The notes under the pieces are model-generated. The model saw nothing but the letters and a program-made list of their open reading frames with translations, did not search any database and had not been told where the DNA came from. Position numbers and translations under genes: made by a program. 64,000 nucleotides of DNA, from positions 28,610 through 92,609 of the forward strand of contig NZ_JAWLCI010000011.1 in assembly GCF_041687215.1 (NCBI RefSeq). The letters run 5' to 3'. This DNA comes from Mariniphaga sp041687215. GTDB lineage: Bacteria; Bacteroidota; Bacteroidia; Bacteroidales; Prolixibacteraceae. Below, piece by piece: positions 36,244-42,916 of this stretch (the stretch's first letter is position 1; every line of letters begins with the position of its first letter).

Positions 36244-36480
36244 TTTGCTCATATTTGCGATTTTCACATTTTTAAAATCAACCTGCCTGTTTACTTTTGC
36301 CCGTTCAATTTTATCCTGGGTTTGGGCGCAGGCAATTCCCTGGCGTTTCAAATGTTTGTTTCCGCCAACATGGGTGTTGGGAAATTTTCCACCTTTTTTG
36401 AACAATATTTGTGTGGCAAGACCTAACATAGCTATTGAAACCAGGGCGACTGCCAGTAAAATAATTTTAATCACTTCCAT
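36241..36480 (-). CDS. Small single-span membrane protein with GIACAQTQD motif
   Basis: A 79-residue protein with one N-terminal membrane helix (residues ~3-26), followed by GGKFPNTHVGGNKHLKRQG, a single cysteine in GIACAQTQDKIERAK (Cys51) and a short basic tail. I recall similar small Bacteroidota proteins usually labelled membrane or secreted protein, with the FPxTHVGxNK and GIxCAQTQD blocks conserved, but no function is established. It has a perfect Shine-Dalgarno (AGGAGG) and a TAATTTTG -7 box, unusual strength for this genome. It converges on apbE, 24 bases apart, and lies near the nqr operon, so a role in flavoprotein or NQR maturation is possible but unproven. Confidence 0.75.
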   Translation of the reverse strand: MEVIKIILLAVALVSIAMLGLATQILFKKGGKFPNTHVGGNKHLKRQGIACAQTQDKIERAKVNRQVDFKNVKIANMSK

Positions 36481-36485
36481 TTTTT

Positions 36486-36491
36486 CCTCCT
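36486..36491 (-). promoter_or_regulatory. Strong Shine-Dalgarno of the small membrane gene
   Basis: The minus strand reads AGGAGG 5 bases before the ATG at 36480. Most genes of this window lack such a site, so this supports real and efficient translation of the 79-residue protein. Confidence 0.7.
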
Positions 36492-36502
36492 TTTTCTGCG
36501 TG

Positions 36503-36510
36503 CAAAATTA
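36503..36510 (-). promoter_or_regulatory. -7 box upstream of the small membrane gene
   Basis: The minus strand reads TAATTTTG, a match to TAnnTTTG, about 22 bases before the ATG. No clear -33 element. Confidence 0.45.
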
Positions 36511-36643
36511 CATCTTTATTTAAAACATCTCTAAAAAAATAACCTGTTTGCCCCGAAATTGTTGTGATTGGTCTAAAATATTCATATAAGTCTTTTCAAT
36601 CCTGTTGATTTTTGTAATTTTAATTCAATTTTAAATTAATCGA

Positions 36644-37006
36644 ATGATGGAAAAACATATTAATGTTGTAGCTGCTTTGCATATTGGGTTAAGCATTTTA
36701 GGTATTCTGATTGGAGTTTTCGTATATGCGGTGCTCTATTTTGTGGGCGATTTGTCCAACGATCAGGAGGCTCAGTTCGTGCTATCCATAATTGCCAGAG
36801 TGCTGGTTATTTTTATGATTGTTCTGAGTATTCCGGGAATTATAGCCGGAATAGGTTTATTTAAACGAAAAGAATGGGCGCGAATTCTAACACTGATTAT
36901 TTCAGTGCTCGATCTGATTAATTTTCCCATTGGAACGGCAGTAGGAGTTTATTCCATTTGGGCATTGGTGCAACCCGAGGTGGTGGAGCAATTTAAACAG
37001 CTTTGA
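36644..37006 (+). CDS. Small three- or four-helix membrane protein, unknown function
   Basis: A 120-residue hydrophobic protein: helix 1 around residues 8-33, a short loop with DLSNDQEA, helix 2 around 45-72, a positively charged turn (LFKRKEWARIL), then one or two helices to about residue 108 and a polar tail. The pattern GLFKRKEWAR followed by a hydrophobic helix occurs in DUF2127/DUF4064-like small membrane proteins, but I cannot name a family. ATG codons occur at both 36644 and 36647. The stop overlaps the acylphosphatase start (TGATG), so the two genes are translationally coupled. Confidence 0.75.
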   Translation: MMEKHINVVAALHIGLSILGILIGVFVYAVLYFVGDLSNDQEAQFVLSIIARVLVIFMIVLSIPGIIAGIGLFKRKEWARILTLIISVLDLINFPIGTAVGVYSIWALVQPEVVEQFKQL

Positions 37007-37278
37007 TGGTTCAGTACGAAATTAAAATTACCGGTCGCGTGCAGGGTGTTGGCTTTCGTTACTTTGTTCAAAAAAGAGCAAATGATTTCAATATCAAAGG
37101 CTGGGTGAAAAATACCCGTGATGGGAGTGTGGTGGTTATGGCACAAGGTGATTTTAACGATATGGAAACTTTCATGGATCATCTGCGGTTAGGACCTTCA
37201 ATGGCCCGGGTTCTTAAAGTTGAAAAAAGCCAAATGCCGGAATTGGAAGATTTTAGTGATTTTAGCATACGTTATTAA
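37006..37278 (+). CDS. acyP: Acylphosphatase
   Basis: Acylphosphatase hydrolyses acyl phosphates such as acetyl phosphate or 1,3-bisphosphoglycerate. The 90-residue protein has the canonical ITGRVQGVGFRYFVQ with catalytic Arg18 and GWVKNTRDGSV with Asn36. The ATG at 37006 shares one base with the preceding stop; a TTG three bases earlier is less likely. It is followed at once by a perfect palindromic terminator. Confidence 0.95.
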   Translation: MVQYEIKITGRVQGVGFRYFVQKRANDFNIKGWVKNTRDGSVVVMAQGDFNDMETFMDHLRLGPSMARVLKVEKSQMPELEDFSDFSIRY

Positions 37279-37302
37279 ACAAGGGGTTGCAACCCCTTGT
37301 TT
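37277..37302 (+). terminator. Perfect palindromic terminator after acylphosphatase
   Basis: A 26-base perfect palindrome (AAACAAGGGGTTG and its complement) starts in the acyP stop codon and ends in a short T run. With no fixed loop, the central bases must open; both strands carry terminal T stretches. Confidence 0.8.
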
Positions 37303-37365
37303 AATTCAAACAATTTGTCGCTGTGTAAATGAGTTCAACCCGAAAAATTGCCTCCAATAAAAAGG

Positions 37366-37373
37366 TATATTTG
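37366..37373 (+). promoter_or_regulatory. -7 box upstream of the amino acid decarboxylase gene
   Basis: TATATTTG matches TAnnTTTG, 17 bases before the ATG at 37391. The TTG upstream is at a non-standard distance of 15 bases. Confidence 0.45.
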
Positions 37374-37390
37374 CATGAAAATAATCTGAA

Positions 37391-38824
37391 ATGAAAAACT
37401 ACCATCTGTCTCCTTCCCAATTCAGAGAAGAAGGAAAAAAAATTATCGACTGGATAGCCGATTACTACGAACACATTGAAAAATATCCTGTGCTGTCGCA
37501 GGTAAAACCGGGAGAAATTAAGAATAAACTTCCCGAAAATCCACCGCAGAAAGGCGAGTCATTTGACGCCATGATGCGCGATTTGGACGAAATAATTATG
37601 CCGGGAATTACGCATTGGCAATCGCCAAATTTTTACGCGTATTTCCCATCCAATACTTCGTTCCCTTCCATTCTGGGCGATTTGGTTTCTTCCGGACTTG
37701 GCGTTCAGGGAATGATTTGGGCAACCAGCCCCGCAGCTACCGAGCTGGAAACCCGTGTACTCGACTGGCTGGCAGAAATGATGGACATGCCCGAAAAGTT
37801 TAAATCAAATTCCACTGGCGGCGGAGTAATTCAGGACACAGCTTCAACCTCGGCCTTAACGGCAGTGATTGCCGCCCGCGAACGTGCTACAAAATTTGAA
37901 TCGAATAAAACCGGCGTAAGGCAAAAGCTGGTGGCCTACGTTTCATCTCAAACCCATTCTTCGCTTGAAAAAGCCATAAAAATGGCCGGAATTGGCAGCG
38001 AGAACCTGCGCGTGATTGATGTGGATGAACAATTTGCCATGCAACCTGAATTGCTTGAAAAACAAATTCAAAAAGACAGAACAGAAGGATTTCAGCCGTT
38101 TTTTGTATGTGCAACCATCGGAACAACATCATCGAATGCCATCGACCCGGTTCGCCAAATTGGCGAAATCTGCCAAAAAGAAAACTGCTGGATGCACGTG
38201 GATGCCGCTATGGCTGGAACAGCCATGCTTTGCCCTGAGTTCAGGCATTTTAAAGATGGGGTGGAACTGGCCGACAGTTACTGTTTCAACCCCCACAAAT
38301 GGATGTTTACCAATTTTGACTGTGACGTGTTTTGGGTGGCTAACCGGAATGAGTTGATACATACATTTTCAATTTTGCCTGAATACCTGAAAAACAAAGC
38401 TACCGAATCGGGTGCGGTTTTTGATTACCGCGACTGGCATGTACAACTGGGCAGGCGGTTTCGGTCTTTGAAACTTTGGTTTGTAATTCGCCACTATGGT
38501 ATTGAGGGATTACAATTTCATATTAGAAAACATGTGGAAATGGCCCAAAATTTTGCCGGTTGGGTGAAAGAATCCAATGATTTTGAATTGGTTTTAGACC
38601 CGCCACTAAACCTGGTTTGCTTCAGGCATAAATCAAATGATGAATTTAATATGAAACTTATGAATGCGGTAAATGAAACCGGGAAAGCATTTTTTACACA
38701 CACCAAACTGAATGGGCAGGTTGTTTTGCGAATGAGCATCGGGCAAACCCACACGGAAGAAAAGCATGTAAAAGATACCTGGGACCTGATTCAAAATTCT
38801 GCTATAAGTTTGGAAAAAGCATAA
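37391..38824 (+). CDS. Aromatic-L-amino-acid decarboxylase-like PLP enzyme
   Basis: A group II pyridoxal-phosphate decarboxylase of 477 residues. Landmarks are HWQSPNFYAYFPSNTSFPSI, GMIWATSPAATELETRVLDW, SSQTHSSLEKA with the PLP-stacking His189, MHVDAAMAGTAM with Asp271, and the Schiff-base lysine in FNPHKWMFTNFDCDVFWVA (Lys303). The early SPNFYAYFP and ATSPAATELE patterns are those of DOPA/tryptophan/tyrosine decarboxylases rather than glutamate decarboxylase. Substrate choice among Trp, Tyr, Phe and DOPA cannot be read. It would release tryptamine, tyramine or similar amines. Single-gene unit. Confidence 0.88.
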   Translation: MKNYHLSPSQFREEGKKIIDWIADYYEHIEKYPVLSQVKPGEIKNKLPENPPQKGESFDAMMRDLDEIIMPGITHWQSPNFYAYFPSNTSFPSILGDLVSSGLGVQGMIWATSPAATELETRVLDWLAEMMDMPEKFKSNSTGGGVIQDTASTSALTAVIAARERATKFESNKTGVRQKLVAYVSSQTHSSLEKAIKMAGIGSENLRVIDVDEQFAMQPELLEKQIQKDRTEGFQPFFVCATIGTTSSNAIDPVRQIGEICQKENCWMHVDAAMAGTAMLCPEFRHFKDGVELADSYCFNPHKWMFTNFDCDVFWVANRNELIHTFSILPEYLKNKATESGAVFDYRDWHVQLGRRFRSLKLWFVIRHYGIEGLQFHIRKHVEMAQNFAGWVKESNDFELVLDPPLNLVCFRHKSNDEFNMKLMNAVNETGKAFFTHTKLNGQVVLRMSIGQTHTEEKHVKDTWDLIQNSAISLEKA

Positions 38825-38849
38825 AAATTTCCGCCTAAACCGGAGGAAA

Positions 38850-41357
38850 CTAAACATCTTCCGGTTTAAGCACTTTTCTGTTACTTTTTTGATCTTCCTT
38901 TTTTTGGCCATAACCATATCCGTAGCCATAACCATACCCGTATCCATAGCCATATCCGTAACCACCGCTAAAGCTGTAATTCTGTTTGCCCAGTTTAATG
39001 TTATTTACAATTATTCCAACCCCTTTCAACTGATGTTTTGTTACTTCTTCAAGCGCTGTTTTTAAGGCCATTTTATGTGTGTATTTATGGCGGACCACAA
39101 ACAGATTCGTGTCAATAATGTCGTGGAGATGGAATAGGTCAGCTACATAACCAACAGGTGCCGAGTCAATTACTATAACATCGTATTTCTCTTTAAGCTC
39201 TCCCAGTAATTCAAGCATTTTATCATCCGTCAGCATTTCGGCCGGATTGGGAGGGATGGGCCCGGCAGGAATCAGTTTAAGCCAGGGGTGTTTGGTTTTG
39301 AAAGTAATTTCCTCAACGTTCGCCTTTCCAATAATATAGTTAACCACACCCAAATCGGAATCCAGGTTAAATTCTTCCTTCAGTTTAGAATTGCGCAGGT
39401 CGAGGTCTAACAAAACCGTTTTTTTACGCATTAATGCAAAAGATGAAGCGATATTTATTGCATTATATGATTTTCCTTCTTTTGGAAAAGTGGAAGTAAC
39501 CGCAATAACCGGATTTGGTTTTCCTTTGGTAATCAGGTTTAATTTGGTGCGGATAGCGCGATAGGGTTCACTTGCCGGTGAATTGGGTTTATCAAGTACA
39601 AGTGTGCGGCTATTGCCTTCTCCTTGATTTTGAAATACATGACCAACAATGGGGAAGTTAGTAATAGATTCAATATCATCCTGAGAATTAATTTTAGTAT
39701 TGAAAAAGTCGGCAAGCATAATTCCACCGGCCGGCAAAGCCAGTCCCAGCAATAAACCAATGGCATAAATCATCATGGTTTTTGGTTCAACCGGTCCGGT
39801 TCCCAACATCTGCGGTTCTTCAATCATCTGGCTATCCGGAATGTTGGATGCCTTGGCAATTTGAGCTTCTGAAAGTTTCTGAAGCAGAAAAGTGTATGTT
39901 TCGTTGTTTAATTTGTACTTACGTTCAATGTTCACATAATTTCTTTCCGTGGCAGGAAGTCGCCTGACTTGTGCTTCAAAACTGCGAATACGCGTGTTTA
40001 GATTTCCCAAAGCCATATCCGACTGTGAAATGATGTTGTTCACGTTTTCGCGCAACGAGTTCTTTACACTTTCAATTTGCGCATTTAATCTTAATATGGT
40101 AGGATGTTGTGAATTTTGCCTGATAGAAGTCTGGCTCGATTTTTCAGTAATTAATTCATTTAACTGCAGAATCAGGCTATTCAAAAGTGGATCCTGGATT
40201 CCCATTGCAGAAGGCGCAATTACTGTTTCCAATTCCAGATTTGCATTGGGTGCAATATATTCTCTCAGGTAATGGTAATATTTGTTTTGGGTTTCCAATG
40301 CCACTCGTTCCTGATCCAACTCGCGCATTTGCTCAAGTAACTGTTGCGACTGCATGGAAATATCGAGCACCTGGTTTTCACTTTGGAAAGTTTCCATCCG
40401 GCTTTCTGAAACACTCAGCGAATCTGAAATTGTTTCCAACTGCGTAGTAATAAACTGAATGGTACGGTTGGCATTTTCATTCTTTTTCTCCAGGTTATCC
40501 AGTTGATATACTTCTGTTAGTTTGTTGAGAAAAGTAACTCCTTTTTTTACATTAAAATCTCTGAGTTTCAGGTCCAATATCGAAGTTTCTTTATCATTCA
40601 GGGTAACTTCCAGGTTACTTTTGTATTTTTTTATGAGTGAACTTTTTGAATGAAACCTGAATTTAAAATTATTCGGAGCATCAGAATTGAATTGTTCGTT
40701 CAGTAAAATGGTGAATGAGCATTCGTCTGAAGTAAATTTGGAACCGGCATCTACTTCGCGTGAAAACGAAAAATCAGGAATTCTGCGAATGACTTCATCT
40801 TCCGTGTAATTGTAAACTACAGCTTCTTCTTCGTCCATGCTGATTTGAAGTTTTCCGGTAGGCAAAATAATCAGTTCAAAATCTCCTTCAATAATTTGAG
40901 GCTGATTTTTATCCCAAATCACCTGAAACGGAACTTCCTTATAGCGTTCTGTAACAGAAACCCGGCCAACAGCATAATAACTAACTTCAAAATCCAATTC
41001 ATCTAAAGTCCTTGCAACAATAGGCGTTGAATTCAAAATAACCATTTGGTTATAAATATTCTGCATGCTATTCATGCCACCCAGTCCCTGGAAAATATTC
41101 TGCTGGGGCCCTCCCATTGCTCCGGACAAAGGCGAAGATGCCTTTCCTTCCTCAACAAGCATAGAGGCATTAATTTCGTAAACCGGAGTTTTGTAACGGT
41201 TATACAAAAAAGCAAAACCAACTGTAATTATTACCGCCAGCACAAACCAGTACCAGTTGCGTAAAAACTTAAAAACAATTTTTTTCAGGTCAATGCTGTC
41301 ATCTTCCTGTGACTGAAGAATGTTTCTGTTGTTCGTATTTATTTCTGTCTGAGTCAT
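38850..41357 (-). CDS. Wzc-like polysaccharide copolymerase with tyrosine autokinase
   Basis: An 835-residue inner-membrane protein for capsule or exopolysaccharide export. It has an N-terminal Wzz domain between two membrane helices (about residues 34-51 and 545-565) with long coiled-coil segments, a GNVR-like RRLPATERNYVNIERKYKLN, then a cytoplasmic BY-kinase with Walker A AVTSTFPKEGKSYNAINIAS (Lys629), VLLDLDLRNSKLKE and DVIVIDSAPVGY. The tail is extraordinary: nine tandem Tyr-Gly units before QKKEDQK, supplying the tyrosine cluster that is autophosphorylated in this family. It overlaps the upstream export gene by ATGA. No glycosyltransferase locus is adjacent. Confidence 0.92.
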   Translation of the reverse strand: MTQTEINTNNRNILQSQEDDSIDLKKIVFKFLRNWYWFVLAVIITVGFAFLYNRYKTPVYEINASMLVEEGKASSPLSGAMGGPQQNIFQGLGGMNSMQNIYNQMVILNSTPIVARTLDELDFEVSYYAVGRVSVTERYKEVPFQVIWDKNQPQIIEGDFELIILPTGKLQISMDEEEAVVYNYTEDEVIRRIPDFSFSREVDAGSKFTSDECSFTILLNEQFNSDAPNNFKFRFHSKSSLIKKYKSNLEVTLNDKETSILDLKLRDFNVKKGVTFLNKLTEVYQLDNLEKKNENANRTIQFITTQLETISDSLSVSESRMETFQSENQVLDISMQSQQLLEQMRELDQERVALETQNKYYHYLREYIAPNANLELETVIAPSAMGIQDPLLNSLILQLNELITEKSSQTSIRQNSQHPTILRLNAQIESVKNSLRENVNNIISQSDMALGNLNTRIRSFEAQVRRLPATERNYVNIERKYKLNNETYTFLLQKLSEAQIAKASNIPDSQMIEEPQMLGTGPVEPKTMMIYAIGLLLGLALPAGGIMLADFFNTKINSQDDIESITNFPIVGHVFQNQGEGNSRTLVLDKPNSPASEPYRAIRTKLNLITKGKPNPVIAVTSTFPKEGKSYNAINIASSFALMRKKTVLLDLDLRNSKLKEEFNLDSDLGVVNYIIGKANVEEITFKTKHPWLKLIPAGPIPPNPAEMLTDDKMLELLGELKEKYDVIVIDSAPVGYVADLFHLHDIIDTNLFVVRHKYTHKMALKTALEEVTKHQLKGVGIIVNNIKLGKQNYSFSGGYGYGYGYGYGYGYGYGYGQKKEDQKSNRKVLKPEDV
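38907..38960 (-). repeat. Hexameric coding repeat (Tyr-Gly)x9
   Basis: Nine consecutive Tyr-Gly codon pairs with varied third positions (TAT/TAC with GGT, GGC, GGA, GGG) encode the kinase tail. The synonymous variation shows it is kept as protein sequence rather than as a recent DNA slippage product, although a change by 6-base units would keep the frame. Confidence 0.9.
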
Positions 41358-42157
41358 TGTCGGAAAAGATTTAAAACCAATAATCCGATTGAAATTATTG
41401 ATGCAGTGATGCTTAATGGTGCTGAATAAGGCAGGTTTTTAGCCCCGTAAACTTTGGTGCTGTGTTCTACATAAACAATATCGTGCGGCAAAACATAGTA
41501 ATAGGGCGAATAAATTATATTCGGATCGATAAGGTTTAACTCTGCCACATGTTTTCCATCAGGTAGTTCGCGAATTAATTTTACTGTTTGCCTGTTCCCA
41601 TAATCTGTAATATCTCCGGCAGTTCCCAAGGCTTCAAAAATAGTTAGCTGGTTTTTTACCATCAGTTTTTGTCCGGGTTGTTTTACTTCGCCTAAAACAG
41701 TAATATTCCGGTTTACCAGTTTTACAAATACCGAGGCGCTTTCAAGGTAATTATCAACCTTTTCCTGAACAATATCTCTTACTTCTGAAACGGTTTTGTC
41801 TTCAACCGGAATATTGCCCAATTGCGGGTAAGAAATATAGCCTTCCTCATCAACGAGGTAAGTTATCAGTTCAAGGCTGTTGGCCGAACTTCCCATGCCC
41901 CCCATTGAAACCTGAGTATTGGTAAGGTTCAGAAATGCAGCATTTAAAGGGTCATCGCTAATCACCTGAATAAATAACTGATCGTTCGACCGAATTCTGT
42001 ATTCTTCCGGGATTGGCCCGTTTGAATAGGTAGTTCCCGGTTCAATACCGTTAAGGTATATTAATTCATTTAAAGGTGTGCTACACGAGGTTACAATGAC
42101 CAATAGTAAAAAAAGCAAACCAATTCTGGTTTTGCCAAAAGATTTAATGGTTAACAT
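41354..42157 (-). CDS. Wza-like polysaccharide export lipoprotein
   Basis: An outer-membrane polysaccharide export protein of 267 residues: lipoprotein signal (LLFLLLVIVTSC), Poly_export domain (IPEEYRIRSNDQLFIQVISD), an SLBB segment with NITVLGEVKQPGQKLMVKNQ and LTIFEALGTAGDITDYGNRQ, and a hydrophobic C-terminal helix (SIISIGLLVLNLF), typical of Bacteroidota Wza relatives whose C-terminus differs from E. coli Wza. Its stop overlaps the start of the Wzc-like gene, so the pair is made together. Confidence 0.92.
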   Translation of the reverse strand: MLTIKSFGKTRIGLLFLLLVIVTSCSTPLNELIYLNGIEPGTTYSNGPIPEEYRIRSNDQLFIQVISDDPLNAAFLNLTNTQVSMGGMGSSANSLELITYLVDEEGYISYPQLGNIPVEDKTVSEVRDIVQEKVDNYLESASVFVKLVNRNITVLGEVKQPGQKLMVKNQLTIFEALGTAGDITDYGNRQTVKLIRELPDGKHVAELNLIDPNIIYSPYYYVLPHDIVYVEHSTKVYGAKNLPYSAPLSITASIISIGLLVLNLFRQ

Positions 42158-42180
42158 GCCATGTTTTTTTTAATTGGCGG

Positions 42181-42188
42181 CAAATGTA
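42181..42188 (-). promoter_or_regulatory. -7 box upstream of the wza-like gene
   Basis: The minus strand reads TACATTTG, a TAnnTTTG match, 24 bases before the ATG at 42157; no TTTG at -33. Confidence 0.45.
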
Positions 42189-42309
42189 GTAATTTTTTAA
42201 GTAGTATTTTTATGATTTTTACTGAAAATCCTATATCAAATCATTTATATCAAACTTTTATATCCCTGAATTCTTCCGAAACTAAACTTTTTTCTTTTCT
42301 AATTATTTA

Positions 42310-42317
42310 TAAATTTG
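42310..42317 (+). promoter_or_regulatory. -7 box that decides a start codon
   Basis: TAAATTTG matches TAnnTTTG. The first ATG of the downstream frame (42318) touches this box and so would lie upstream of the transcript start, which favours the GTG at 42348. Confidence 0.5.
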
Positions 42318-42331
42318 ATGAAAATTAATAC

Positions 42332-42337
42332 AGGAGG
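42332..42337 (+). promoter_or_regulatory. Strong Shine-Dalgarno AGGAGG
   Basis: AGGAGG ends 10 bases before the GTG at 42348. Such a site is rare in this window and supports GTG as the start of the downstream small exported protein. Confidence 0.55.
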
Positions 42338-42347
42338 ACAAAGAATT

Positions 42348-42881
42348 GTGAAGAAATTGCTTTTAATACTGTTTACTTTTTATTTTATTTTTTCAAATGC
42401 ACAGAAACCTTTAATGCCGGTAATTGCTGAAAATGATTCAGCTTCAGTTGCCGCAGAACGCCAGTTGATGTATTATCAGCTTCTTTCAGGAACGCTTCCA
42501 TTAGGAGAATTTATGGAGCCAGTGCAGTTGCCAGGGTTTAATTTTCAGGGCGAAATGGCAAAAAGGTGGAGTTACAATGTTCAGGATAATCCAATGAATA
42601 TTTGGTCTTTTGAAGATTTTTCGTCCGGATTGCCTGTTGCCGGATTTTCCCCATTTTTACGAGACGAAACTGTTTTAAGCGGGGCATCATACCAGGTAAA
42701 TGATCGTTTTACATTGGGTGGCTACAGTTTTGGCGCCAATTCGGTATTTTCTGCTCCTTTCCCAAACCAGGGAATGAACAATTTTGATGTCAGGGGTTCT
42801 ACCATGTTTCTTAAATACAACGTTTCAAAAAATTTTAAAATTGAAACCCGGATTAACCTAACGCAAGGGCCCGGTTATTAG
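42348..42881 (+). CDS. Small exported protein, unknown function
   Basis: With the GTG start the protein has 177 residues and a compact signal peptide (MKKLLLILFTFYFIFSNAQ). The mature part is rich in aromatic residues and glycine: LPLGEFMEPVQLPGFNFQGE, NIWSFEDFSSGLPVAGFSPF, and the C-terminal strands LKYNVSKNFKIETRINLTQG suggest a small beta-barrel or beta-rich outer-membrane protein. An ATG at 42318 would add ten residues in front of the signal peptide but falls on the promoter box. I do not recognise a family. It is divergent from the wza/wzc pair and 35 bases before the helicase-nuclease gene, so it may be co-transcribed with that gene by position only. Confidence 0.65.
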   Translation: MKKLLLILFTFYFIFSNAQKPLMPVIAENDSASVAAERQLMYYQLLSGTLPLGEFMEPVQLPGFNFQGEMAKRWSYNVQDNPMNIWSFEDFSSGLPVAGFSPFLRDETVLSGASYQVNDRFTLGGYSFGANSVFSAPFPNQGMNNFDVRGSTMFLKYNVSKNFKIETRINLTQGPGY

Positions 42882-42916
42882 CCTGATTATTTAAACTTAA
42901 AACTCAGAACTATTTC

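Noticed and set aside
38907..38960. The hexameric repeat could be taken as a CRISPR-like or minisatellite array.
   Set aside because: It is entirely in frame within the kinase gene and codes for Tyr-Gly pairs; there are no spacers.
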